DNA from: Dactylis glomerata
Taxonomy: Eukaryota; Streptophyta; Magnoliopsida; Poales; Poaceae
DNA length: 64,000 nt
Reading direction: 5' to 3'
Assembly (NCBI GenBank): GCA_007115705.1
Contig: QXEO01000464.1
Location: forward strand, 8,238,317-8,302,316
The notes below the pieces were generated by a model, which had not been told where the DNA came from, did no database searches, and was given only the letters and a program-made list of their open reading frames with translations. Both the position numbers and the translations under genes were made by a program. This document shows positions 1 through 12,859 of the stretch, piece after piece (position 1 is the stretch's first letter; every line of letters starts with the position of its first letter).

Positions 1-145
1 AGGTTAAGTAAGCTTGCATGCTTGTTCTATTGCTTAGATAAATTATTTTGATGCATGTTTAGCTCTCTTGCAACTCTCTTTAGTAGTTTCCTTCATTTAC
101 TTGTCTCAAAATCATTTTTTATGAGGTTTGTTAAAAATTTCAGAG

Positions 146-460
146 ATGGAAGGGAATGAACACCAACTTATCCAACATGAATTAGAGGTGCATGAAGTCA
201 TGAGAGTCCACCGTGAAGAGGGAGTTTTCCCTTCCATCTATCCATGCTCAAAATTCATGAGGGTCGCAGGGATTCTGCAGGATTTCCAAACTTTAATCTC
301 TAATGCAGGGTTGGAACATTTTGTTGATGGTGAACCTTGCCAATATGTAAAACTAACTATGTCTGTAAAAAGTACAGGATTTTAGATTCAGTTGGTCCTT
401 GCCTAATCCCATGGTTCACTATAAAATTTACAATAAAACTGTAAATTTGCCCTTTGATGA
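146..460 (+). pseudogene. gag-like frame, 5' part
   Basis: An open frame runs from an ATG at 146 (just after an acceptor-like TTTCAG) to a TAG at 383. In a neighbouring frame the coding sense continues (residues VHYKIYNKTVNLPFDD) up to the solo-LTR insertion at 461. If the solo LTR and one GATGA copy are removed, that frame runs on at 6099 as FCAAIKVPQW. This shows that the two pieces were once continuous. The sequence resembles the ORF1/gag-like proteins of Athila-type plant elements, judged only by eye. It carries a frameshift and is not functional. Confidence 0.5.
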
Positions 461-3400
461 TGTAACATCCCAAGATTTTATCAAATTTTGGGGGAAATTT
501 TTTGCTTTTGTCTTGCTTGTGTTGATTGAAAATTCACAGGGATTTAAAACTTTTTGAGTCTATTTAAAAGCTTTATTAGAAAACTATTTTAAACTTTCTA
601 TTATTTCTTGAAGAGTTTCTTTGGGAAAAATAAAAGAATTTGAAATACTATTTTCTTGCCCTTATTCAAACCTATGCAAGCTTGCTTGCAAAGGAGTGAA
701 TCACAAATGTGTTTTATTTAGTAAAGATTGTATTTTAAAAACTAAGTTTGAAAGATAATTTCAAACTTTATTTTTAAAGTATTATCTCTTATTTCAAAGG
801 ACTTATTTTCAAACCCAAATTCTATTTAACTTTATGCAAGCAAAGCCTTTAGACTTAATTAAGATATTTTATTAAAAACCTTGTTTTGGTTCTGACAACA
901 TGTTTGGTGTTGGTTTAAAACCTTGCTATGATTTCTGCAAAATTTATGAAATTGGTTTGGCTTGATTTGAATCATAATTGCAAAAGTTATGAAAGTAATA
1001 GGAAAAAGAAAACCAAAAGGAAATCAAAAAAAGAATAAAAGGCCGCGGGGACCGATTCGGCCCAGCCGAAGAATCACCCCGAGGCCCAGCAACGAGCCAA
1101 ACCCAAATGGGTATCCCCTCTCCCTCGTTCCCCCGCCGACAGGAGGGCCCCACCCGTCAGTCGTCTTCCACCTCCGTCCGGACTTCTCGCCGGAGACCGT
1201 TTCCTCCCTGATTACTCCCCCTCTTTGTCGGGGGGATGACCCCCGGTAGGGTCAAGAGAGTAGAAAGACACAAGGTCTATGATTGACTTTATGCCGGGTT
1301 ATCAAGGAAGGGCCTGGCCGGAATATAAGAGCATCGGCCAGGCCGGCATATAATGTGTATCCCGGCTGATACTTGGATATGCCGAGCATAGCCGGAAATA
1401 CTTATAAAAGTGTGCCGCATATACTTAGATATGCCGGCCTAACCATTTGGTGTGTTGTGCAGGAGCAGGGGAGGCCAGATTACCCGACCCTCGTAGGTCG
1501 TTGGTCCGGCATATATGTCCTGGGTATGGCCAACGGTCATATCCGGGATACTTAAGTCAACTAAGGTGTCACATCCCTACTATCAAGGAAGAAACATCCA
1601 AGCATGGTAGCAGAGTAAGATGGCAGGGTGCACAGTGGAGGTTACCTACCCTCACTGTGCTCCAGTACAAGCTTACCTCAGAGTGGTAAGGTCACAGTCC
1701 TGGAAGTACAAGGTACAGCAAGGGGAGTCCCATCGAGAGCAATCAGGGAGAAAGTCGTGGGCGTCTGCCCTCGACAGCAAGTCCTGTTTGGAGTGTAGTT
1801 GGTGTCTCCTGGTCTTCTATGACCGTTGTAACCCTGGCCACCACTATATAAGGTGGCACAGGGAGTTCTAGCAAAGGGTTGAAGGTTGGTTGGTCACTCT
1901 GTGTTCCTACACTTAGCAGTTCATCTTCCTTCTCTAGCAGAGAGCTTGGAAGCACCATTGTTGTGTACTACATCGACCCAAATATACAAGCAGTAGAGCA
2001 GGAGTAGGGGTGTTATCTCCTTACGAGAGCCCCGAACCTGGGTAGATCAGTGCCTCTTTCTGTCGTGCTTTTTAGCTCGTTCCCCTCTCCCGAATCCTCC
2101 AGCATCTAGTTCGGCCCCCATTTAAGCCATCCTATGGCATATGTTGTTTCACCACAACGACACTCTTCAATACGCTTTATTACCTGTCCGTTTCGAGCTC
2201 TCTCTACGCCTACAAATATCCCTCACCTTCCTCTCTATTTCCCCTCTCTTTCCCGAACCCTGGAGCCGCCAGGCTGCTCTAATGAGAGCTCGCCGCACCG
2301 CCTCTGTCGACGGCGAACTTCGATGATTCCGGCGAGCTCAGGCCCTCTCCTACCTCTTGACTGCGCCAGAATCCCCCTGCCATCCTCGCGCACCGCATTG
2401 ACATGTTTTCCTGTCGCCGTGCGATCCAGGTCGACGTGCCCGTCCTCTGCTGAATCTTGCCGACCACTGACACAACTCCGGTGAGCAATCACCGCCCAGC
2501 CAGAGCACCTCCGGATCGTCCGCTTCGCCACCACGACCACCTCAATCTTCTGCGTCTCCTGGTAAGACAATCGTGACCCAGAACCACCTCTCATCGTTGT
2601 AGCCATCTTGCCCGTGCCGCACCTTTAACTCCGGCCGCTCCTCGTCGCCATTCCAGGAAGAGCGCAAGCACGCCGACCACACATTCGACATCTCCTCAAC
2701 ACGGCGCATCACGTCCACCCCTTCATCGCCTCCAGGAGCATCTGCAACGTCGCCATCGTCCATTCTAGTACCGCAAGCTCGCCACCGGCGGTCGGAACCC
2801 TAGCCCCCACGGTGAGCCTCTCCCAGATCTATTCTCGTTCGTTTGATCTAGATCCAAGGGTCCAAAATAGATCACTAACCCGAAGGGGTATTCCTAGATC
2901 TGGTCCATCCATACCACATAAGATCCAACGGGTGTAAAACGTGATCCACCCAAAAGGGTATCGACTTATCAGAACATGCCACATGGCCCTGTCTGAATTA
3001 AATCGAATTTGAATTAGAAATTCAAACCAGATTTAAGCCCAATCTTGTAAAATCCATATCTTTCGATCTATAAGTCCAAAAATAACAAATGATAAACCGT
3101 TGGAATCCTTAGAACATATAGAATCCAGTGGTACAACAAAACTTCATATTTTATGGGTTCAATTTGAAACTATTTTCAAATTGGAATCAACCCTTCTGTT
3201 AGCTTGATAAATTCATATCTTTTGTTCTGTCCATCCAAAAATTACAAATTTGTAGTCTCTGGATTCCTCGGAACTTGTAGAACATCATAGGATCAAGAAA
3301 ATCCAAATTTGATACGTGCACACACTTTGTGCATTCAAATCTATCCAAATCACTAATTTGATCATAGTTTGAATTCTATAACTTATTTTAGGATGCTTCC

Positions 3401-6093
3401 ACTTGCAGTGACTTTGCTTTACTGCAAGCTATCTAGTAGCATCACTTCCTAGTTTTATTGAGATACTTCACTATTATTCAAATTCTAATATGAGGATTTG
3501 AGTAATTTCCATTATAAGAATAAATCTATTTCTGTTCAATAATGTTTCCTTCTACCATAGCAAATCTTATTTTCATACCTAGTCATCAATGTTATCTAAA
3601 CAACATCTTGATCAAGATCATATCTACTTAGACCTATCTTGTATAGTACCCACTTATTCAAATTACAAATGTGTCATTTGAGTAAAGTGTGATACTTTCA
3701 ATCTTAGTTTCTACCTTTGCTACTATGGTATTGATCAAATCAACATCATAGTACTTAACCCAATCCCATTTACCCATTAGGAACCTTAAGCCATGTTTTC
3801 AAACATCATCTATACATATCCATTACCTATAGCCATTTATTCATCTCTACTCAATCATAGCCTTGCATTGAACTATTCAATTTGCAATTGAGTTAATTGA
3901 GTACTTCAATGTTATATGAATCCTAGCCCATTGCCTAAGTGTAATATATAATATTTAAGAATAATTGTTGTTACACTTATTCAGTAGTATTGCTATTGCA
4001 CTATTTTGTCTCTTATGTGATTTACCCACATGAGATATTTCAAGATTCAATATGCTTTGATAAAGCATAAAGATCTCACTCATATATTTTGTCTAATTCA
4101 TATATATATTCAAATTGCAATTGTGCTACTTGAGTAGAATATGAATTCATCTCAAACCTAGATTTTATTAATGTGGAGTTGTTATAACTCATACCATAGT
4201 GTGTGTCATACACCATGTTGATCAATGAACCATTTGAGCCATGCCCTCAAATATCAATCATTCATACCCAATCCAATGCCTACTTAGTTTGGTTCACATG
4301 TATTGAACTATTCAACTTGCAAATGTGCTAATTGAGTAATTCAAGCATTCTTAAAACCTAGCCTAGTTCCTAAGTGCAATAGACGCTATTTAAGAGTAAT
4401 TGTTGTCACATTTACTCAATAGTGTTGTAGTTGCACAAACTGACTCTTGTGTAATTCATTACACATGAGCTATTCCTAAAACTCTTATATGCTTTGATAA
4501 AGCATAAAAACTTCATCAATTATATTTTGCCTAGTCCAATTCTCTCTCAAATCATATTGATCTATCCCAACTAAGCTCTCAAATTCATATTTCACCATTC
4601 ATGATCCTTTACCAAATCCTTCTATCATGACATCTCAATAAATCTAAATTGTTAAACAAACACCTTTCAATTGTTTGATTTGTTTGATTGTGTTGGTATG
4701 GTATGTTTATGTTATGCTATTTTTGTGCTATAGTTTGTGTGAAGAGCTATGTGCTTAGTTGAGAGAAGTGAAACGTCGAGATCTTCAAAAAGGCAAGTGA
4801 CACACATGTCCCTTACCCATTTTACTTATGCATTAGTGTATTCACCTCTTGTAGTATGCATGATAGGTGATTTATTCAATTGTTTTATCAAATGCTTAGA
4901 TCCTAGTAGTGTGTAGCTATCCCTCAAAACCCCACCTGATAGGATGCTAAATACTTTGAAAATTATTGATGCCATGCTAAGATCACTTGAAAAGTGTTTT
5001 GTGAACAAATTAAGAACTTCAACTAAAATGAAACACCTGGGTGGATTGGTTTGATAAGAGGAGGCGAGGTAGGTGGGTTCTGGGACGCATGCCTTGTTAA
5101 GAGGATGTGGGTTCAGAATACCGCTCGGGATGGCCACCCAGGAACAAAGAGATGGCTATGTCTTCCATGCTTAGTGTACTTCCAGTGCAGCCTTATGACA
5201 TTATGGGCTCTGTCTTGACTGATTAGATGTGGGAGTGCAACTTGTGTGCAAGAAGATGGTGGTAGCTGAAATTATAGGTTGGGAACGGATCTTGCCAGTT
5301 AGTTGCCCTCTCCTCTAAAAGGTCTCGTTTCATTTTATGTATGGGCATAAAAAGAATCGTAAGGTGAAAGTGCACAACCCTTGCAAGGTGTTTAAACTAA
5401 TCGATTAGCCGTGTCCTCGGTTATGGACAATTGAGTCTCTAGACATGGAATGTACGGAAGAATCTCATCACCGTTTTTGAATTATAAAATTTTGTCTATA
5501 AACCCCTAGGTAGGAACTAAGGACCATACACTCCGAGGGGTGGTGGTGCCTGAGGTTCCAAACTTTGTTGAGTTACGCCCAGAACTACATACCGGCCAGT
5601 ATGTAATGTATGGGGGTTGTCTTGACCCTTGAAAAATAAAATTCGTTGAAAGAAAGTATTAAAATGGATTTTAGGATAAAATTGGCTTTACGCAAATCAG
5701 CCCTTGAGATCCACTAGCCAAATGTCATGTAGCATAGTCTTTCCACAAAATGCCACCAAATATGTGTCATTTGCCAGTACATCATTGTACTGACCCCTCT
5801 GGGGCTGCATATTCAAACGTGCAGGTTTCATTTCGAGTAAGGAACCAGGAGTAGGATCTCGAGCTTACATTCCAACACGTCTGCCTGTGGCACTTGATGA
5901 AGATGGAAGCTCACTGCAATCTATGCTTTATGCTGTGTACTCGTAAGGTTGAATACCTTTATAACTGGATTTATGTTGTAATATTGATGCTATTGCAATG
6001 ATTTCTCATTTTGTACTGTGGTGCTATCTACTGATCCAGGGAATGGCACAGATACACAGGAGTTCTGCCTTTAGCAAAAGGCGGGGCGTCACA
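461..6093 (+). mobile_element. Solo LTR of a large Gypsy family, TSD GATGA
   Basis: The block begins TGTAACATCCC and ends GGCGTCACA. It is flanked on both sides by GATGA (456-460 and 6094-6098), the 5-bp duplication expected of an LTR-element insertion. No internal region or second LTR is present, so it is a solo LTR left by LTR-LTR recombination. Without the nested solo LTR at 1226-2162 it is about 4.7 kb. A GC-rich promoter-like zone at about 1040-1220 continues after the insertion at 2168-2830, followed by a long AT-rich U5-like tail. Start and end match the LTR at 9858-14247, so the two belong to one family. Confidence 0.85.
1226..2162 (+). mobile_element. Nested solo LTR (Gypsy-type), TSD CTCTT
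   Basis: A 937-bp block opens TGTCGGGGGGATGACC and closes CACCACAACGACA. It is flanked by perfect CTCTT copies at 1221-1225 and 2163-2167. It contains a TATA-like TATATAAGG near 1846 and a leader stretch (AGAGCCCCGAACCTGGGTA) typical of Gypsy U5 regions. No internal sequence remains. It splits the promoter zone of the surrounding solo LTR. Confidence 0.85.
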
Positions 6094-6851
6094 GATGATT
6101 TTTGTGCAGCCATTAAAGTGCCACAGTGGGGATCGCGCGAGAAGATACAGAGCGACCTAGGCCACTAATGGACTTGTATGAAGAGATTTGCCAAGGGAGA
6201 AGCTTCTCAGATGAGAGTGGTAAAATTCAAAGTATTCATCTCCCATCTATTCGATATTTTGCCTATTTTATTGCCAAGTGTGTTCTTGCTAGAAAGACTG
6301 CAAACAAATTATCTTCTTATGATTTAGCTTTCATCTCAGCCGCTTTGAGACGGGATAGGACTTATAATTTGGGTGCTTTGATAGCTTTCCGTCTTGCTGC
6401 TAACCGCGAGAAAGGGGGAGTTTGTGGAGGCCTCATTGCTTCTCGTTTACTAGCTTTGCATGGTGTAGTGCTGCATAATTTAGACATTCAGTTCCCCATA
6501 GAGAGGCTAGATCTTAATTCTATGATATAGCACAAATTTGTTTCTTCTTCGGCTGACTTGAACAACTTATCTTTTGAAATAACCTTTTTCAAGAAATCAG
6601 GCTGGAGAGTAGTTAAGTCTGATCGATTAGTCAATTTGTCTGCGCCTCTTTTGTTTAACCTTAATGCCAGGGAAGGATGGTCACTCATGGAGGATGAGCT
6701 CAACACATACATAGAAGAACACTCCCAGCACGTAGAGAATGATGGAGAGGGGGCCAAAGATAATTTCGTCCAGCCCTCCAACACGGCGGAGTTCCCATAC
6801 CAGCAACCTTATTATGATTATGGTCCTTCTGTTTCTTCTTGTTCTTCATGA
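6094..6851 (+). pseudogene. gag-like frame, 3' part (Athila ORF1-like)
   Basis: This continues the gag-like frame after the solo LTR. The first stretch (6097-6168) ends at a TAA after SDLGH. A second frame from about 6126 is open for 134 codons to an in-frame TAG at 6528-6530, then stays open in the same frame to 6851. The part with SSYDLAFISAALRR and GGLIASRLLALHG resembles the plant transposon protein domain found in Athila ORF1-type proteins (a recalled similarity). The tail is acidic and then rich in Tyr, Pro and Ser. At least one frameshift and one internal stop make it non-functional. Confidence 0.5.
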
Positions 6852-8146
6852 GAGCCTAATTACATCATGCTAATGATGATCCACCAGCCTGGAGTTATTA
6901 CCCACGTTGGGATTGATCTCCACTTAGGCCAAAAGCCTAAGCTTGGGGGAAGGTATACCAACATCTCGCTCATTTATACATCATATTCTGTCGGAACTTT
7001 GTATATCCATGTTTTGCTTTCCTTCTTTTTCTTTGTTGTTCTTATTTTGTTTATACTTTCCAGAACACAAAAAGACCAAAAATAATTCTGTTATTTCTCT
7101 TTGTTTGCTTCTTTAGTTTTCTAGTATTGGTTTGCTTTACCTTCTAGTTTCGGTTTGATATTCAAAAATCCAGAAAGATTTTGCTTTGTTTGATGTTTCC
7201 TTCTGTTCTTGTTTTAAAATTCGAAAATCCAAAAATATTTGTTCTTTTCCGGTTTTGTAAAGTTTGCTGCAGAGTTTAGTCTTCCATGACTCCATTGGAG
7301 CGTGCTTATCACTTCATATTATTCAAGCCACACAAGTGAAAGGCAATAATGACGATCTTTAACAATTCAAGATGTGGTGAGAGGCAGGTATGAACTCTAT
7401 TTGTTTTCATTTTTGTACATATACTCATTCATGTGGACATGCTTAGTTTGTTTGTGTAAGGTGTATGTTATTTAATGGATGCTTAGTAGTTCCTGCTCTC
7501 ATATGATAAGTTCCAATTTACTAATAGTTTGTAGCATGTCATATAGATGTTTGCTTGCATTGTTCTATTCATAAAACAGTATGACATTGTGGTATCCTCC
7601 TCTGAATGTCTCATTTGAATCAACTTGGCACATGCTCACGCATGCATATGACTAAACAAAAATCAATTAAGCCTTGATGATTTATTTTTCCTCAGAGCTC
7701 TTGTGTCATTTTTATACCCCTGTTAATTTTTTTTGTCGCAAGCATGATTATGACAGTTACTGCTCTCTCAATTGTCGATTCCCAGTCTTTTGCTAGCCTT
7801 CACATGTACTGAGTATGAGCTCTACTCATGCATCCAAACCCCTGGAAACCAAGTTATTCCAAAGAGTCCACTATAAATTCCTATGCATGGCATTTCGAAC
7901 CATTCCAAGTAAATTTTTATGTGGGGATTGAATTTGAAGTAGGTGACAAGTATATGCTCCGACAGTTAACTGGCCTCTTGATCCGTCAGAGTCATCAGGC
8001 TTGTTCATCAAAACCCCTTGCAAGATAATATAATGGAGGTTAATTATTTTTATAGGAAGAAGAAGTCGAAAGATTGATCAAGTCGAAGATATGAAGATTT
8101 GAGATTCAACCAGAATCTGCAATTCTGATAGAATCTCGGGGGCTAC

Positions 8147-8482
8147 TGACAAGGGTATAGATAATAGAGCCCATTACTTGAGTACCCCTGAGGCCCGTTA
8201 AGCTAGGCCCAAGTGTAATCCTAGTCAAAATACGAGTTCATGTCGTATACCGATGTTGTAATATGTATCGGACCCCTCCCATTCCTTGAGACCTGGCCGC
8301 CTATATATAGGGGCCAGGAGAGGACGGTGAGGGACAGATTGAAAGCAAAGCCAAGTTAACCACCACGTTTACTTTTCGATACACACCTTGTTTGATTGAC
8401 TTTACCTTCGAGTTCATCCGACGCCCTATTCCCCCGATCCTAAGTCCTTCATATTGGATATTTGTCGAGTTAACCCTCATCA
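8147..8482 (+). repeat. 3' LTR (336 bp) of the 1-8482 element
   Basis: This begins TGACAAGGGTATAGA directly after the purine tract CTCGGGGGCTAC and ends AACCCTCATCA. It contains a TATATATAGG box at about 8292-8301. It is closely similar over its whole length to the 335-bp solo LTR at 12860-13194. Confidence 0.85.
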
Positions 8483-8483
8483 T

Positions 8484-8586
8484 AGACACACAGGATAGTG
8501 GGAAGATGGACCTCAACCATGTCACTTGTTTCAAGTACAAGCAGAAGGGACACTATTCGAATAAATGCACAAAAAAAACTCCATGA
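8484..8586 (+). pseudogene. gag zinc-knuckle remnant
   Basis: The frame reads MDLNHVTCFKYKQKGHYSNKC, with the spacing of a retroviral-type CCHC zinc knuckle (C-x2-C-x4-H-x4-C). The second Cys is replaced by Tyr, so the metal site is broken. The frame ends at TGA (8584-8586). It is the only coding trace left of the host Gypsy element's gag. Confidence 0.55.
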
Positions 8587-9567
8587 CTTCAGTGAGTTAG
8601 AATAACAGAAGGATACCGCAAATATAAGAAGAAGACACCACAAGACGTAGCCAACTTGGAAACAATTGTATTCAACTACTACTTGAAATAAGTGTTGAAA
8701 GGACATGTAAGAGCAATGATTGACCTAATGGAATGGATCTTATTCTCCTTACGAAATGGCAAACCTAAGGATCTGCAACTCAAGAGTAATGCCATTCGAG
8801 AGTTCACGCAAACCCCTTGCTAAGGAACGATATATTTTTGTTTAAAAAAAAGGGATTTGGAACATTGGTTCCATATCCAAGGAAACTTTTGTTAAAAGCT
8901 AGTGAGGTTGACCAAGAGTTAAAATACAAGATTTAATAAACCATGTATGGAGTAATGATTTGGGTGCAGAATGGATTGATCACCATTCTTACTACTCTTA
9001 TTATTCGCTCTCATATTGTGGGCTTTGCAAACCTAGAGAGACATACCTACGAGAGACGACGTTGTTAAGACTAAACCTTAGGGGGATAAGATGTTATACC
9101 CTTATAATAGGCAAGTGCTACCCAAAAACGTAGGGAATACGGTGAGATTGAACCACAAGCTTACCGTTGAAGAAGACATGCAACGGATAGAATCCTACCA
9201 ACATGGAGAGCTCCACTTGACCCGAAAGTGCTCATAAAGGAAGGAACCCTAAGATGAAGGACCTCCAAGGATGTTTTTTTTTTGAAAGGAAATGCGGTAG
9301 GGGAAGCCCCTATGGTGATTTTGTTTTTTTGAAAATAAGAACCCAAATTCGAGGGTGAGATAAAGATAGGAGACCCCTTAGCTTGGTCTTCTGATTGACC
9401 CAAATAGTGACCCCTCAGTGTCCAAAGTAGTTCAACAACTACCCTGTTGGATAGAAGCTCTATAAGAGAGCAAGGTTATCCCCAAGCTACCCCTGAGGAA
9501 GGTTGATGCCCAAGTTTGTGAATAGACACCCACCTATTGGAAATGAAGATGAAGGCTAGCTATGGGT

Positions 9568-9705
9568 TCAAAAGATGACCCAGTGCCAAGTCAAAAGATG
9601 ACCCAGTGCCAAGTCAAAAGATGACCCAGTGCCAAGTCAAAAGATGACCCAGTGCCAAGTCAAAAGATGACCCAGTGCCAAGTCAAAAGATGACCCAGTG
9701 CCAAG
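9568..9705. repeat. Six perfect tandem copies of a 23-bp unit
   Basis: The unit starts TCAAAAGATGACC and repeats at 9568, 9591, 9614, 9637, 9660 and 9683 with no mismatch seen. It lies about 150 bp before the 3' LTR inside an otherwise decayed element. It has no spacers, so it is a minisatellite and not a CRISPR array. Confidence 0.95.
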
Positions 9706-11554
9706 TCAAGACCAAGGTGTTTATGGTTAAACCCAAGGACCTAAACTACCTACAAAAGTTTCTTTTAAGGGTGGTAGCCACCTAGGTAACCCAAACCCTT
9801 CTTTTTTTCTAGCCTCTCCAAATCTCGGGGATGAGATTTCTTTTAAGGGTGGTAGTCTGTAATATCCCAAGATTTTATCAAATTTTGGAGTGAAATTTTT
9901 TGTTTTTGTTTTGCTTGTATTGAGTGAAATTTCACAGGGATTTAGAACTTTTGAGTTTATTTGAAAGCTTTATTATGAAAACTATTTTAAAACCTTCTAT
10001 TATTTTATTAAAGAACTCCTTTGAATAAAAAGAAAGTCTTCAAATATTATTTTCGTTTTATCAAAACCTATGCAAGCCTATTGCAAAGGAATGTTACCAA
10101 AATGATTTATGTTAAAGCTTGCATCACTGAAAATGTGTTTTAAAATGAATTTCAATTACTACTTTATAAAAATATTTTCTCTTAATTCAAAGGATTATTT
10201 TTCAAACCCTATTCCTATTTGGGTTATGCAAGCAAACCCTTTTTTGCTAAGTTCATAAAGTTTTATTGAAAATCTCCTTTTATTTTGGAAAACATGATTC
10301 TTACTGATTTAAAACATTGTGTGGATTTTTTAGAAGAATTTAGAAAGTGGTTTGATTTGATTTGAATCAAGTTTGCAAAAGTTATGAAATAAACCAGAAA
10401 TTAGAAAAAGAAAAAGAAAGGAACAAAAAATATTAAAAGAAGGCCGGGGGAAACCTTTCGGCCCAAGCCTCGTTTCGGCCCATGGCCCACCTGGCCGGAT
10501 CCTAAACAGGTATGCCCTCTCCCCTCGTTGACATCCCTGGCCCACCTGTCATCACCCTCCTCTGGCCACTCTCCTCTTCCCGCACGGAACTCCTCCTAGC
10601 CGTCGATCACCGTCCGAAACCCTAGCCACTCCTCCAAGCCGACCTCTCCTATAAATAGCCCTAGGACCCCTCCTTTCTTCCCTTTGCTTTTCCTCGAAAA
10701 TCATTGACTGGACGTCGTAGAATCGCACATCGGAGTTCCACCTCGCTACAGGTACCTCCGCTTGATTCCGACGTCTGCAGGCGAGCCGCGCTCCTTCTTT
10801 CCCCCTATCTTCTTTTCTAAACCCGGTGCACCCCCTAATGTCCTCTGCTGTTCAAACACGCAGGGAATCCACACCCCGACGAAGCTCGCTGAAGCCCGCG
10901 ATGGCTCCAGTCATTTCCCCCTCTCTCCGCTGGAAACGATCGACGAAGGCGACCTTGTTCTCGAGTTCGCCGTGCCATGCTGAGTGCCATCGTGTCATCG
11001 TCGTCATCTAGAGACCCCCAGAATGTCGCCAACATCCACCATCTGGCCACAATCTTGCCGGCGACTCATTGGAAACCTAACCTCAGTGAGCACTTCTCTC
11101 TCTTCTCTCCCCAGCCATCGGATCACGATCCAGTGGCCCAGACAGATCACTTATGTGAAGCGGTATGGATCAATCAGATCCCCCCGATCCACTTTAAATC
11201 TAACGGCCCTCAGGGCAGATCCAAACAAACCGGTACCGGCCAGTAATAATCAGCCACGTGGCCTGCCTCGGTCCAAAATAGAATTAAAATTAGAATTAGA
11301 ATCAGATTTGTGCTGAATCTTCAAAAATTCATAACTTTCAAACCATGCATCCAAAAATTTCAAATAATATATCACTGGAAAGCTAATCAAGTGTAGAATC
11401 CATTAGTGGAATAATATCTATTAGTTTCAGTATTCAAATTGAATTCATTTTCAAATTGAATCAAACTTATCTATTACCATGTTTAATTCATATCCTTTGT
11501 TCTACACATCCAAAAATTACAAATTTGTAGTCTTTGGAATCCTCTAATCATGTA

Positions 11555-11648
11555 ATCCCTCCGATCAGAAATAACTGTCGGGGATATACTACAAACTTTG
11601 TACTAAGCTAGTACAAAATTACCGACACTTATTTCCGATCGGAGGGAG
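11555..11648. mobile_element. Stowaway-type MITE (94 bp)
   Basis: The terminal inverted repeats are ATCCCTCCGATC and GATCGGAGGGAG, flanked by the TA target duplication typical of Tc1/Mariner-derived Stowaway elements. The centre carries a small palindrome, ACAAACTTTGT. It is closely similar to the MITE at 18172-18265. Confidence 0.9.
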
Positions 11649-12859
11649 TAGAACATTGTAGAATCAAGAAACTTCAAAGTTGTTACGTGCACACACACTT
11701 TTTGCATTCAAATCTATCTAAATCACCAATTTGATCATAATCTGAGTTCTAGAATTTATTTTAGAATGATTCCAATTGCAGTAGCTTTGTTTTACTACAA
11801 GCTATCCAGTAGCATCACTTTCAAATTTTTCTTGAACCACTTCACCATTATTCAAATTCAAATATGGGGGTTTGAGTAATTTCCACTATAGGAAATAATT
11901 CTAATTCTTTTCATCATTGTTCCTTCACCATAGTGAATCCTGTGATCATATCTACCAACTAAGATCATCTTGACACAACCTTGATCCCTATCTTGCTCAT
12001 CTAAATCTTTTTGGTCTAGTTCACCTATATTCAAATTACATTTGTGTTATTTGAGTAAAGTGTGATGCATCTCAATCCTAGATTTTACTTTTGCTATTGT
12101 GGTGTTGGTGTAATCAATACCATAGCACTTGTTCTTATTTCATGTTGTTCAATGAACCTTTGAGCCATGTTCCCAAATATCATCCATTCATGCTATTTAT
12201 GAGTAATTGTTTTCACACTTATTCAATAGTATTGCTGTTGCACTATTTAACACTTATGTGATCTAATTCACATGAGTCATCTCAAGTTTATATTCATGCT
12301 TTAGTAAAGCATAAAGACTTCATCAACTATATCTTACTTAGTCCAATTCTCACCACTCATATTGACCTTTCCCAACTAAGCTCTCAAATCCATATTTCAC
12401 AATCCACAAGCCTTTTGCCATATCTCTTCTATCACAATATCTTGAGTAACCTAAATGGTTAAATAAACCCTTTTCAATTGTTTGTCTTGTTTGATTGTGT
12501 TTGTATTGTATGTTTATGTTGTGTTATTTTTGTGTTATAGTTTGTGCGAAGAGCTACGTGCTTAGTTGAGAGGAGTGAAAAGATCGTGATCTTCAAAAAG
12601 GCAAGTGACACACATATGTTCTACCTACTTTTACTACTGCATTAGTGTTTTCAGTAGTATGCATGATAGGTGGAATTGAAAACTTGTTTATAAAATGCTA
12701 GAATCCTAGTAGTGTATAGCTATCCATGAACCCTACCAGTTAGGATGCTAAATACTTTGGAAAATATTGATGCCATGCTATGATCACCTTTGTTAAAGTT
12801 GTTTTGTGAATAAACCTAAGAACTTCAACTAAAATGAAACACCTGGGTGGATTGGTATG

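Larger units (their letters stand above)
1..8482 (+). mobile_element. Non-autonomous Gypsy-like element with 336-bp LTRs (5' end outside window)
   Basis: This is the internal region and 3' LTR of a plus-strand LTR retrotransposon whose 5' LTR lies left of the window. The internal part (1-460 and 6094-8146) is split by a solo LTR. It carries a broken gag-like frame and a long noncoding stretch, then a purine-rich tract ending CTCGGGGGCTAC at 8146, immediately followed by the LTR. No protease, reverse transcriptase or integrase can be seen, so it probably relied on a partner element. Noncoding sequence at about 7740-7870 (TACTGAGTATGAGCTCTACT) recurs inside the element at 47891-55120. The element interrupts an older Gypsy element that resumes at 8483. 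Confidence 0.75.
8483..9857 (+). mobile_element. Remnant internal region of an old Gypsy element
   Basis: This is the piece of internal sequence between the nested element and the 3' LTR at 9858. It starts with a degenerate gag nucleocapsid motif, contains six perfect 23-bp repeats, and ends in a purine-rich stretch (AAGGGTGGTAG) just before the LTR. No pol domain is visible, because it was lost or never present. Several frames are broken. The GGGGATGAGATTTC...AAGGGTGGTAG run is typical of the end of plant Tekay/Del-like Gypsy elements (recalled). Confidence 0.65.

Noticed and set aside
2134..2606. Overlapping frames of 116-123 codons on both strands
   Set aside because: They fall in the GC-rich leader of an LTR and show no protein features.
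9568..9705. CRISPR-like array
   Set aside because: The repeats are directly adjacent without spacers and lie in a plant retroelement.
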